Source: Bemisia tabaci (taxonomy: Eukaryota > Arthropoda > Insecta > Hemiptera > Aleyrodidae). From it: 64,000 nucleotides of DNA. Made by a program: the position numbers and the translations under genes. The stretch spans positions 45,563,864 through 45,627,863 of the forward strand of contig NC_092800.1 of NCBI RefSeq assembly GCF_918797505.1, in the 5' to 3' direction. Positions 34,901 through 40,999 of this stretch are shown here, piece after piece. Numbering within the stretch: position 1 is the first letter of the stretch; every line of letters begins with the position of its first letter. A model generated the notes under the pieces. It saw nothing but the letters and a program-made list of their open reading frames with translations. It did no database searches and was not told where the DNA came from.

Positions 34901-37900
34901 AATTAACCGGGAATAATTAACAAATTGGGATTCATCAAGGAATGAAAAATTATAGAAAAAATTAAGAAATCTGTTCCAGAAACTGGTTTTATTTGCCTCC
35001 ACCGCTCAGAGTTAAGTTCTTGCTGATAAACCGTCATTGTTGACCTCGTGATGAACATATTTAAATTTTCAAATCATGGGAATACTAGAGGAGCTTTCAT
35101 TGACCAGATATCATAAACATTAGGAGCACTTTCGGAATGTAAATTTTTTTGTGCGCCCAAGAGTCGGTTGAAAGGTGAAAGAAAATCGTCATTTACACCT
35201 GCGTAGAGCTATAATTACAGGATATCTAGATCAGGATTTTCCTGATTTTCCCAAGTCTATCAGGATTTGAGGTGAATTGGGTTTTAATCCCGATTTTATC
35301 AGGATTTGAGAAAAGTCGGCTGTCCAATCTGATTTTTCTATGCTTTCGCAAACGCTTATGCAGAAATTTTAATTTTTCTCCGCAAAAAGTCAGGATTTGA
35401 TCAGAATTTGGAAAAAATATGAAATCAAGATTCAGCAGTGAAAAATCAGGATTTCCCAAAATGAACAAAATGAACAAAAACTAGACAATCTGTTTAAATT
35501 TTTAGTCCATGGAAATCCAGGGAAGTGGAAGAAAGCTTGGGCGTTTGTTCAGGGACAAATCTCGGAAAAATGAGGGAAGGAGCATTGTTAAGGATTCTAG
35601 ACAGGATGTTGTTAAGAAGGCCGAATAAACGGCTGGTTTGCATTATGATAATATATGATGTGTTTTTTATGTGTTCAGCTGTACAGAGACTCGGAGCCTG
35701 ACTGTTCCGAGGTGTGTCAGTGCACCGACGGTGAGGTGTTGGTCTGCAACACGGTTTGCGTGCAGCGGACGCCCTGCAAGACGGACTTCGCTTTCTACAA
35801 CCACGCGGCCCCGTCCTACCAGGCCTTCCGCGGCAGCTGTCTCTGCTATTCCGGCCGCTTCATCTGCATGAGGCCTATTCCTGGTGAGCTTTTTCCCCCT
35901 CAATACACTCCTAGTTATACAAATTTACCCCCCCCCCCCCAAAAAAAAAAACACTAAGAAGTGGCCCGCATTGTATGTAACAAGGTGGAGAAATGGTACT
36001 GGGTCCACACCATTTCGCGGGGAAAATTAAGCCAAGAAATTCCAGAAATTAAAATTAGAGTCAAAATTAAATTTTTTTGAAAACTCTAATGCCTAGATAT
36101 ACATATAGACCCAATGAAAAAAGCACGTGTCCTCGTATCCGAATTTCAAATCCGCAAAATGTCTATCTTTTGCGATTTCACTTGAAGTTTGTGACGTATT
36201 AACCGCTACTGCCGTGCTAAGGAAGAACGCCGTATGAAAATTCGAGAGTTGCTAAATTTCCCTTGTTAAAAGACGTATTTTTGACAACATTTACGCATAT
36301 GTTTCCTCAAAATTCTAAGATTTTTTAGATTAAATTGCGTACAAAACTGTCTGAAAATTTTGAAAAATAATATTTGCAATTTTTTCAGTAAATCTGGTTT
36401 TTATCGGAGGAAACTAGGCAACGTCTGACGGCTCATACGCTGTTCTTTTTTAGCACGGCAGTATAAACGATTGTCCCGTCAAACTTATTTTTCCCTCTCT
36501 AAGTCCTTGTTACTAGGTTTCTTATCCTGGAAGGAGCCTTGTTTTATTACGCTTGAATTTGGAGGTCCATGTATTCTTGACTTGGCTGAAAAAAGCTAAT
36601 ATTTTACGTGGCAACGTGGAGGTGTCGTGGAGGTGTAGAAAATGTGAAAAACACCAGGTTTTTTTGGTCTTTACCAGACATTTTTTTGTGGAAATCGAGG
36701 AAAAACAATGCACGGGAAAACCAAGAATTCCAGTCATCAAGAACCAAGTGCGTAGGTGTTTGTTGCATGTGTATCCGCCGTACAATAAATCGGATCAATG
36801 TAAGAGGCCGGACATCAGTTTTTTAACTAAAACTGCAAATGTACATTGTACAATGTACATGTTTATTTCGTTTTTTAAGAGATGCCTCCTCACGTAAATT
36901 TTGAGAAAATTGAATCATCAAAAATGAGAAAACCAATGGCACCAAGTTTGAGACATCCATGTTTTGTAACAATAGAGTATGAGCCTTCAAAATCTCAAAA
37001 AATTTTCCGAGCTCTTCCATCGACTCATACCATTGTGCGCCGGTCGGTTGGTCGTAACCACGCAGCAAGACCAATCCAACGAGATAGGTGCTCAATAAAT
37101 GTTGAACCTTTAAAACGCCTTCAATTCAAAGAGTATGCACCAGTGTCCAGTGTAATGTAATCATTCGTGGGGAAATAACATGAGGGCCGACTATCTTTTC
37201 CGCACAAAGTACATTTGTGTTAATTTTCCCCATTATCGTTGCCGCACAAAATCGTTTTCGCACAAAGAATTTTGTAATATATGGCAACGTCGAGAAAAAT
37301 ATGAGGCATATTTAAGAGAAATGAGTGAACAAAGATAGAAAAAATTATTTCTCACTTTACTCAGCAGTCCAACAGGGATCGTCAGGGTTCAGATTTTCGT
37401 CCATGAATTTTCCATTATTTTCATCTGCGTGCTTATACTTCAACTTTTTCTTAATTCTTGCTATTACTTCCAAAATTTTGATCTAATTTGTGCAAACATG
37501 ATTTTGTGCGGCAACGATAATCGAAATAATTACCACAAATGTACTTCGTGCAGGAATGATATTCTGCCAAAATGAGTCATTCTGCTAGATGATCTTCCTA
37601 GATATTTTTGAAGTTGGGAAACTGTGTTTCACGGACGTCATGCTCCATTGTTTACTTTGCAGATGCGTATAAGCTGAGTCCGGGCGTCTACATATTCTTG
37701 GGGTACAGCCAAGCCGACGAGGAACTACTCAAACCCATCGTTGGGATGGACATTAGAGATGCGGTTGCCGCGCTCCAGGCACATCTTAAATCAATGAACC
37801 CCAACGTAAGTTCAACTACATCCAGACAAATCTAAATCAAAGACTATCTATCAAACTATCAAACTATCTTCATCGGGGCTTCATGTTATCTGACGTACTA

Positions 37901-40900
37901 TTGTTTTCCTCAATATCACTCATACGTTGCGACTTGCGGGTAGTTAGCACATCGGACAATTACAAATGCAATTCAGGTTCGATCCTGGTAGTTCGCGCCT
38001 GATATTTTAATTAGGACGCTTTTCAAACCAAATACGAGCCATACAGACGAAAAGGAACATTAACGGACCTAAAATAGTAGTTCCTTATTGCAAAATGTAG
38101 CCCAGTTGTGACATCTCTTTATCACACTTTAAAATGTGAAGGGGTGTCATTTTAGTTAGATCTTAAAATTATGTTGAGAGGCGGATGAAAATATCCAGGG
38201 GGATGGGGGTTTTAACTTTTACAAATTTTCAGAAATGTCGTGAGATTCGTGAATGGGCCTGTTGAGTAATTTACTTTTAGAGGTGAAATCATAGCAAGAA
38301 CGCGCGTGCAAATGAATAACGGACTCATATTCAACTGCATCCTTTAGCTGCAGAACCACAACATATAGATCTCGACTTATTGACAATCTAGCCATCGTAA
38401 TGCAGCTGGAGCCTTTGAGGTCATGTACACGTATGAGTAGATTAGTTAACGTATCACGCAACCTAGTGAGATCGCATCGACGTAACACGTAAATATCATG
38501 AACTTTCACTCATTAAATAAAGCTCATACACATTAATCCTGCGTATATTTTATATACTTAATCGAATGCAAGCACTTAAGCAGGCAAACTCCCTCCGATA
38601 AACCAATTACGACTCGTAAGTATAGGAGTCCCGGGAAAGCTCAGCTGCTTTAGACGTTGCTAAGTTTCATCCGTCCATGATTTGTAAGACTTTATTCATC
38701 ATTGGGTGCATACTGAAAATTACAAATTCTAAGAAATAGTTTCCTATCAGAAAGGAAAGTTGAAACCGCACAGAAGAAGTAAGCATTTCTTGACAAAGTA
38801 TTTTGGATGTCCAAGTTGTATCTAATGAAACCCGGAGGCTGATTCAGATTTTTTTTTCTTTTTTTTCTCTTGTGAGAGGGTGTGTCGTGGAGATTAAAAA
38901 TCTGCAAACAGGTACCAAACTTTAATCGACTGTCACCAATCTCATAAAGGTTTTGTGTATCTCACAAGAAATAGTTCGGCCCGATATGAGGGTAGGGCGC
39001 TGCCAGTTAAAACATGTTATGTAGGTTTGACCGGAAAAATTGATTTAGATATACCATTAATGTTAATTTTACATCCTAAGAATGTAAATTAAATCGTCAG
39101 TGTGTGCCCGTCGTGATTATTGAGCCATGTTCCAATGGATGCAACTATTTGTCTTGCTCCAGCTAAAGTTTGCAACAAACCCTTCAAGCTTCTCTTCAAT
39201 CTTTGATTCCTTTACTCGGTACCTGTTCAATATTTCCGGTACAACTTTTCAACTTTTAAAACCTACATTTGAGTGGTTAATCGAACCATGCCCTTGTTGC
39301 AGACGAATTGCGTCCTATCTATCTTCAGCATGGCGATGGAGAATGTGGTGTTGGTCGCCAAAATTGTCGACTCGAATTCCTCTTTGATCCGGAGTCAGAA
39401 CAAACAGCGACAAAATTCTAATCTCCTTCAGCAAGAGAAAGTAAGTATTTTCATATACTGTTTGTAGGTCCTCTTCTGGGAAAGTTGTTCATGTTGCTTT
39501 CCCAAGCTTTTATTCCTGATAACGCATGTGACTTAATTATGTTTTCAACCGGCGGCATAAGCGCTCTATATTTTTTCAAATTGGCATCAAAGAAGGGGTA
39601 TCGACGAGGGCCTTATTTGGGCACATCCTAGATAAATTTCTTCAACTCAACAATTGTTTTGCTCATTGAAAGTCTCTCATTCCCGAAATGCATCATGATT
39701 TGCTCATTTTTGGTATCTCTCTGGCTAAACTATTACCTTAACATGGATCCAATGACCAATTGGACGTATTTCTGTTAAACGGAACTATGTGCATTAAGAC
39801 ATGAGCCCTGAGACTCATAAGAATATATGAATAACAGGGCTCACGTCACAATGCATATAGTTCCGTTTGGCAGCAAATAAATACGTCCAATTTTGTTGAA
39901 AAGTGCGGATATTTGACATTCAAACGTAAACCCGCAAAATTCGTATTTACCGTCAAAATTGGCCCATAGACCCATGTTTAGGCCAGAATAACACCCGAAA
40001 ATAGGCCGATCATGACCAAATCATGTTTTATTTCGTAAAATATTTACCATTAATGAGGAAAAAGTCTTAAAGTTGGGGGCCGTCCCTAAATTACGTAACA
40101 TACTTTTTCGGCCCCCCTCCCCCTTGTGACACTTTTGTGACGCAGGTCCCTATCCTTCAACACGTAGAAACAAAATGACGCGACGCTCTCCTCTACCCCC
40201 TCCCCCTAGAGCGTTACCTAATTTAGGGGCGGCCCCATGAGGGAATTCAGCTGGGGTTGGCCCGAAAACGGCCCTCAGCGATATTTGGCGCGGATGATGC
40301 TCAGAATGAGTACAAAAGGTATCACAAATAGTTTTCAAAACTCATGTTGGAGTTTCAGGAGCCATGTGGCGCATCGAAGTCAATTTTTAGGGGCCATTAA
40401 AGATTTTTTAGGCGCCAAATTGACTTTTTGCCTGTGTATCACTGCTCATTTAGTTTCAAGTTGGACGCAAGATGTTCTAACTACAGACCTAGTAGCTGTT
40501 ACTTGGGGAAAACGAAAAGTCATCAAACAGAAAAACTATGATTTTTTTGAAGGGGGGGCAATTTTTAGGGGCCACAATGGCGCAGAGCCTTCATTTTTTA
40601 GGCGCCATGACCGATTTCTTAGGCGCATTTGGCGCGGTGGCACCTGTGAGTTTCGAACACTGATCACAAAGTTTCACCTACTAAGTATGGCTCATACATC
40701 GAGTCCAAATAAAGTACTCCTAAATCACACCCGATTCACTTGTGTGGTTTTGTCTCTTGCAGAACGAGTGCGCGGAGCCGCTGAAAGACATCAGCTCGAG
40801 GATCAATTCGCGTGACCCGAGTGTGCACTCGCACGTTTTGCTCTCCATGTTCAAAATCTCCGAGGTCGAAGTGATGGTGCCCCCGAGCAGCCATGCCTCG

Positions 40901-40999
40901 CCCACTCTCAACTCCAATCCTCAGCTCAATCTAACCCTCGTCCTAAGTTTTCTAACTCTATTCCTCTACTCCAACAGCATATCCTTCCGCATCACGTGA
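19749..40999 (+). CDS. GDNF family receptor alpha-like protein, GPI-anchored (Gfrl-type), 5' end missing
   Basis: Nine exons join in phase: 19749-19977, 21779-21916, 22684-22889, 25516-25929, 27233-27297, 35679-35883, 37663-37805, 39303-39440, 40763-40999. About 591 residues are visible. In order they give two GDNF/GAS1 cysteine-rich domains (exons 1-3), a Thr/Pro/Ala mucin-like stalk (exon 4), a short linker (exon 5), a second cysteine-rich block (exon 6), a conserved region (exons 7-9), and a C-terminal hydrophobic stretch preceded by Ser/Asn-rich sequence, typical of a GPI attachment signal. Known members of this family are cell-surface co-receptors, in vertebrates for GDNF ligands with RET; the insect Gfrl ligand is less clear. 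The first visible exon opens in phase 1, so a signal-peptide exon lies upstream and was not found. Assignment to the family is firm; orthology to fly Gfrl is inference. Confidence 0.85.
20048..21105. mobile_element. Foldback complex in intron
   Basis: TGGGCCACTTTCTGAAAAAA...GGCGAG (20080-20109) pairs with CTCGCC...TTTTTTCAGAAAGTGGACCA (21044-21074), and sequence outside these also pairs (TGTCC...ATATGTGC with GTACATGTGAGGACA). A second inverted pair, GAGTGGTATCAATCTCTTCG at 20941-20960 and its exact inverse at 21029-21048, sits at the right end. The middle holds the tandem repeat at 20435-20652. Confidence 0.7.
20435..20652. repeat. Three-copy tandem repeat, about 79-80 bp unit
   Basis: Units start at about 20435, 20515 and 20594, each with CGCCT...AA then GACTGCA..AATAC(T)TCACGCATTG and CAAACACRG. 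The CGCCTACAA and TACTTCACGCATTGCG words are shared with the mobile hairpin at 23592-23668 and 53549-53613, so this array is probably derived from that family. Confidence 0.8.
21106..21778. other. Intron sequence, nothing recognised
   Basis: AT-rich intron between visible exons 1 and 2, with no repeat or domain I can name. A polypyrimidine tract TACCTCCCTTTAG closes it. Confidence 0.6.
21779..21916 (+). CDS. Gfrl-like exon 2: linker of domain 1 and start of domain 2
   Basis: The acceptor CCCTTTAG ends at 21778; the donor GTAAGT starts at 21917. Joined to the preceding AA it reads K-K-T-S-D-S-Q-D-S-C, then C-A-Q-Q-D, P-T-C and K-C-K-A-D-Q-N-C. The CLC...C...PxC spacing after domain 1, followed by a new cysteine set, is typical of GFR-alpha proteins. 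It ends with two bases of an Arg codon. Confidence 0.88.
21917..22683. other. Intron, nothing recognised
   Basis: AT-rich intron between visible exons 2 and 3. No transposon tips or domains were recognised. Confidence 0.6.
22684..22889 (+). CDS. Gfrl-like exon 3: GDNF/GAS1 domain 2
   Basis: The acceptor CTACCCTAG ends at 22683; the donor GTGAGT starts at 22890. The first base completes an Arg codon, then the exon reads LRLEQFEQAC, TKEC, SEC, SNCAC and YEC, closing with NPC. S-N-C-A-C-N-G is the characteristic end of a GDNF domain. It ends in phase 1. Confidence 0.9.
23162..24400. mobile_element. Composite foldback element with ACACGGAAAAAAAGTACC tips
   Basis: The left tip TACACGGAAAAAAAGTACC is opposed by ATACCTTTTTTTTCTGTGTA at the right. 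Inside, TACCCTGGTAAAAATTGGCG pairs with CGCCAATTTTTACCAGGGTA (24117-24136), and GCCGGCTATA/TATAGCCGGC words recur. It is interrupted by other sequence at 23333-23885, flanked by 65-bp imperfect direct repeats (23268-23332 and 23886-23950). Confidence 0.75.
23333..23702. mobile_element. Dispersed GC-rich element with a mobile hairpin
   Basis: From ATGCTAAAC...ACGGATGCTAGGACTT through GGAGCGCCTTCAATTTCG and ATGATACTGTGCAA to GGGCTCTAA, this matches 53302-53675 along its whole length. Its core (23592-23668) is a near-perfect hairpin: TGGCGCCTACAAACCTAAC and a long stretch after it pair with the inverse ending at 23668, with almost no loop. No terminal inverted repeats, poly(A) or coding sequence were found. 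Confidence 0.75.
24401..25515. other. Intron sequence, nothing recognised
   Basis: AT-rich intron upstream of the stalk exon. The phrase TTTCAGATGAAGCAATAAAAA occurs twice (about 25246 and 25440), a small direct duplication. Otherwise nothing is identified. Confidence 0.5.
25516..25929 (+). CDS. Gfrl-like exon 4: Thr/Pro/Ala-rich mucin-like stalk
   Basis: The acceptor ATTCCAG ends at 25515; the donor GTAAGT starts at 25930. After V-Q-A-Q-R-E-F-H-A-A-K-L-R-G-D-A-I-Q it becomes almost pure Thr, Pro, Ala and Ser (TTTTTPTPAAAPTTPTTT and similar), ending with three TEAPTEAP-type repeats. This suggests an O-glycosylated extracellular stalk. The DNA is built of ACG/GCG/CCC triplets and is the GC-richest part of the window, so other frames on both strands are also open; only this frame joins its neighbours in phase. 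Confidence 0.85.
25991..26445. mobile_element. Foldback element, 455 bp
   Basis: The left tip ATTGGAATTCGGAGTGTAGC pairs with GCTACACTCCAAATTCCAAT at the right. The pairing continues through GAAGCTTTTCGATGCGAACG, ATCGATATC and TTGATAACAAGCTATTA. It lies 61 bases downstream of the stalk exon. Confidence 0.9.
26446..27232. other. Intron sequence, nothing recognised
   Basis: Only short frames are present. A pyrimidine tract GATTTTTAG closes the intron at 27232. Confidence 0.55.
27233..27297 (+). CDS. Gfrl-like exon 5: short linker
   Basis: This 65-base exon reads YCVVQRPPQKDQYIPEGEGK and one further Arg after completing a split codon. The acceptor GATTTTTAG and donor GTAAGT are canonical. The phases fit both neighbours (enters 1, leaves 0). 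It is too short to stand alone, but the fit and the charged, Pro-rich linker character support it. Confidence 0.75.
27370..27580 (-). mobile_element. Poly(A) retroposon with 12-bp target duplication
   Basis: A run of 26-27 T (27369-27395) on the + strand is the poly(A) tail of a - strand insertion of about 211 bp. It is flanked by GATCTTAGTCAT at 27358-27369 and GATCTTAGTCAT at 27581-27592. The body reads, on the - strand, from ACTGGGCGATGGATATATCC to AGTGTCCCTGATAT before the tail. Poly(A) plus target duplication marks LINE-mediated retroposition, either a SINE or a 5'-truncated LINE or mRNA tail. I do not recognise the source. Confidence 0.85.
27987..28278. mobile_element. hAT-like MITE with perfect 8-bp target duplication
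   Basis: The 292-bp element begins CAGGGTTGCAATCTTTCATG and ends TTTCACCCGTGCAACCCTG. It is flanked on both sides by ATCCAGGC (27979-27986 and 28279-28286). Its interior is rich in TGAAATATTTCA-type inverted words. Same tip type as 1999-2294. Confidence 0.9.
28594..28845. mobile_element. CTGCCGTGCTAAGGA-family MITE, intact
   Basis: The left tip CTGCCGTGCTAAGGAAAAAC and right tip TTTTTTCTTAGCACGGCAG bound 252 bp. The subterminal GTTGCCAAATTTCC pairs with GGAAATTTGGCAAC. Confidence 0.9.
29303..29531. mobile_element. MITE with CACAGTGGAAAAAAACAC tips
   Basis: CACAGTGGAAAAAAACACATTG at the left and CAATGTGTTTTTTTTCCAGTG at the right are near-exact inverses. TCTAGAGTCCAGACTCTT and TACTCTTGATTCAATC also pair inward. 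229 bp. Confidence 0.8.
29901..30147. mobile_element. Decayed CTGCCGTGCTAAGGA-family copy
   Basis: ATGTGCTAAGGAAGGAATC, CAAAATTTCCTTCGATAAAA and AAATTTGGCATC...GGAATGTT keep the family order, but both tips are eroded. Confidence 0.55.
30322..30684. mobile_element. Long GGACGTATTT-family variant, about 363 bp
   Basis: Tips AGGACGTATTTATGCTAAA and TTTAGCATAAATACGTCC are exact inverses. TGGAAAGATGGGGTGTG near 30354 pairs with its inverse near 30636. It carries about 240 bp more than the usual 125-bp form and matches the half copy at 8510-8650. Confidence 0.85.
30685..31182. other. Intron sequence, GC-richer, nothing recognised
   Basis: A short GATCGATCATTGCTGATTGATC palindromic stretch lies near 30731, and a G-rich tract at 30863-30890. 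No gene. Confidence 0.4.
31183..31433. mobile_element. CTGCCGTGCTAAGGA-family MITE
   Basis: CTGCCGTGCTAAGGAGAAAC at the left is inverted as GTTCTTCCTTTGCACGGCAG at the right. About 251 bp, with moderately diverged interior. Confidence 0.85.
31434..32445. other. Intron sequence, nothing recognised
   Basis: No domain-bearing frame and no clear transposon ends were seen. CACCTAGTAG near 31931 and CTACTAGGTG near 31832 are a short inverted pair about 100 bases apart. Confidence 0.4.
32446..32582. mobile_element. Small palindromic MITE
   Basis: AATCGTCATTCCGTCGCTTCT at the left is opposed by AGAAGAGTGACGATT at the right. AAAGGCG and ATGAGCCC also find inverse partners inward (CGCCTT, GGGCTCAT). 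137 bp. Confidence 0.65.
33085..33190. repeat. Third, decayed copy of the CGCCTACAAACC hairpin element
   Basis: GGCGCCTACAAACCTAAG...GATACTTCAAGCGTTGCGC pairs with GCGCAATGCGTG..GTATCCCTGTAGGTTTC. The same hairpin is sharper at 23592-23668 and 53549-53613. Confidence 0.65.
33191..34301. other. Intron sequence, nothing recognised
   Basis: AT-rich; no repeat, domain or exon could be supported. Confidence 0.5.
34302..34556. repeat. Tandem duplication, about 127-bp unit
   Basis: GTAACGCC(G/T)GGCTTGGATA.AACTAATAAT occurs at about 34302 and 34425. It is followed in both copies by GTTGCATAT.C.GT.AA.TGAAGGA and CT.ACTTTC/TGGCTTTC. The copies are clearly diverged. Confidence 0.75.
34741..34860. repeat. 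Purine-rich low-complexity tract
   Basis: A run of GAAAAGAG/GGAAAGA words on the + strand. Its complement is a long pyrimidine tract. No gene. Confidence 0.8.
34861..35678. other. Intron sequence with TCAGGATTTG repeats
   Basis: TCAGGATTTG or close variants recur at about 35259, 35299, 35390 and 35446, a degenerate short interspersed repeat. The intron ends with the acceptor TGTGTTCAG at 35678. Confidence 0.5.
35679..35883 (+). CDS. Gfrl-like exon 6: second cysteine-rich block
   Basis: The acceptor GTGTTCAG ends at 35678; the donor GTGAGC starts at 35884. It reads L-Y-R-D-S-E-P-D-C-S-E-V-C-Q-C-T-D-G-E, then V-C-N-T-V-C, T-P-C, and G-S-C-L-C...F-I-C. The C-x-C-x-D-G-x-x-x-x-C pattern resembles VWC/chordin-like modules more than a GDNF domain, but it is short and I do not assign it firmly. 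GC-rich coding sequence stands out from the AT-rich introns. It enters in phase 0 and leaves in phase 1. Confidence 0.88.
35884..36208. other. Intron start with a C/A homopolymer junction
   Basis: A run of C followed by a run of A (about 35931-35952) lies soon after the donor. No gene. Confidence 0.5.
36209..36461. mobile_element. CTGCCGTGCTAAGGA-family MITE with TA flanks
   Basis: CTGCCGTGCTAAGGAAGAAC at the left and GTTCTTTTTTAGCACGGCAG at the right bound 253 bp. TA stands immediately on both sides (36207-36208 and 36462-36463), a possible 2-bp target duplication, though other copies do not show it. Confidence 0.85.
36795..37055. mobile_element. Decayed GGATCAA / GGCCGGACA foldback-family copy
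   Basis: GGCCGGACAT...ACTGCAAAT, TTTATTTCGT and AAACCAATGG..CCA follow the same order as the element at 7898-8124. The right end near CATCGACTCATACCATTGTG is only weakly recognisable. Confidence 0.5.
37188..37565. mobile_element. MITE with TATCTTTTCCGCACAAAG tips
   Basis: GACTATCTTTTCCGCACAAA at the left pairs with TTCGTGCAGGAATGATATTC at the right. CGTTGCCGCACAAAATC (about 37249) pairs with GATTTTGTGCGGCAACG (about 37500). The pairing of GTACATTTGTG with CACAAATGTAC is exact. It ends about 100 bases upstream of exon 7. Confidence 0.8.
37663..37805 (+). CDS. Gfrl-like exon 7: conserved C-terminal region
   Basis: The acceptor TTTGCAG ends at 37662; the donor GTAAGT starts at 37806. After completing an Asp codon it reads AYKLSPGVYIFLGYSQADEE, then an acidic/amphipathic stretch with D-I-R-D-A-V-A-A-L-Q. 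It has the look of a folded domain shared by insect Gfrl-like proteins, without a name I can give. It leaves in phase 0. Confidence 0.88.
37806..39302. other. Intron sequence, nothing recognised
   Basis: No transposon ends or coding signals were recognised. The acceptor TTGTTGCAG closes the intron. Confidence 0.5.
39303..39440 (+). CDS. Gfrl-like exon 8
   Basis: The acceptor TGTTGCAG ends at 39302; the donor GTAAGT starts at 39441. It is exactly 46 codons, phase 0 at both ends, beginning TNCVLSIFSMAMENVVLVAK and ending QNSNLLQQEK. It is probably helical and extracellular. A 138-base symmetrical exon could be skipped without breaking the frame. Confidence 0.85.
39760..39890. mobile_element. 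GGACGTATTTCTGCC-family palindromic MITE
   Basis: TTGGACGTATTTCTGTTAAAC and its inverse bound about 130 bp, with the usual centre (GACTCATAAGAATATATG). It lies in the intron between exons 8 and 9. Confidence 0.9.
40075..40236. mobile_element. Palindromic element with GGGGCCGTCCCTAAATTACG tips
   Basis: GGGGGCCGTCCCTAAATTACG near 40075 is opposed by GTTACCTAATTTAGGGGCGGCCCC at the right. The enclosed sequence is C/G-skewed. Tips of this kind are common in insect genomes. Confidence 0.65.
40237..40762. other. Intron with GGCGCC/TTTTTAGG-rich repeats
   Basis: AATTTTTAGGGGCCA and TTTTTTAGGCGCCA recur four or more times between about 40380 and 40630, a degenerate short repeat. The 192-codon + strand frame through this region runs into exon 9 in a different frame and is not supported. 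Confidence 0.5.
40763..40999 (+). CDS. Gfrl-like exon 9: C terminus with GPI-anchor signal
   Basis: The acceptor TCTCTTGCAG ends at 40762; the stop TGA is at 40997-40999. It reads NECAEPLKDISSRINSRDPS, then a hydrophilic Ser/Asn/Pro segment (SSHASPTLNSNPQ) and a hydrophobic tail (LNLTLVLSFLTLFLYSNS) to the C terminus with no cytoplasmic charge cluster. That layout is typical of GPI attachment, as in GFR-alpha proteins. The likely omega site is around the Asn/Ser residues before the tail, which is inference. Confidence 0.9.
   Translation, partial: NECAEPLKDISSRINSRDPSVHSHVLLSMFKISEVEVMVPPSSHASPTLNSNPQLNLTLVLSFLTLFLYSNSISFRIT

Noticed and set aside
40237..40815. 192-codon + strand open frame
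   Set aside because: It crosses repeat-rich intron sequence and enters exon 9 of the receptor gene in a different frame. No domain was recognised.
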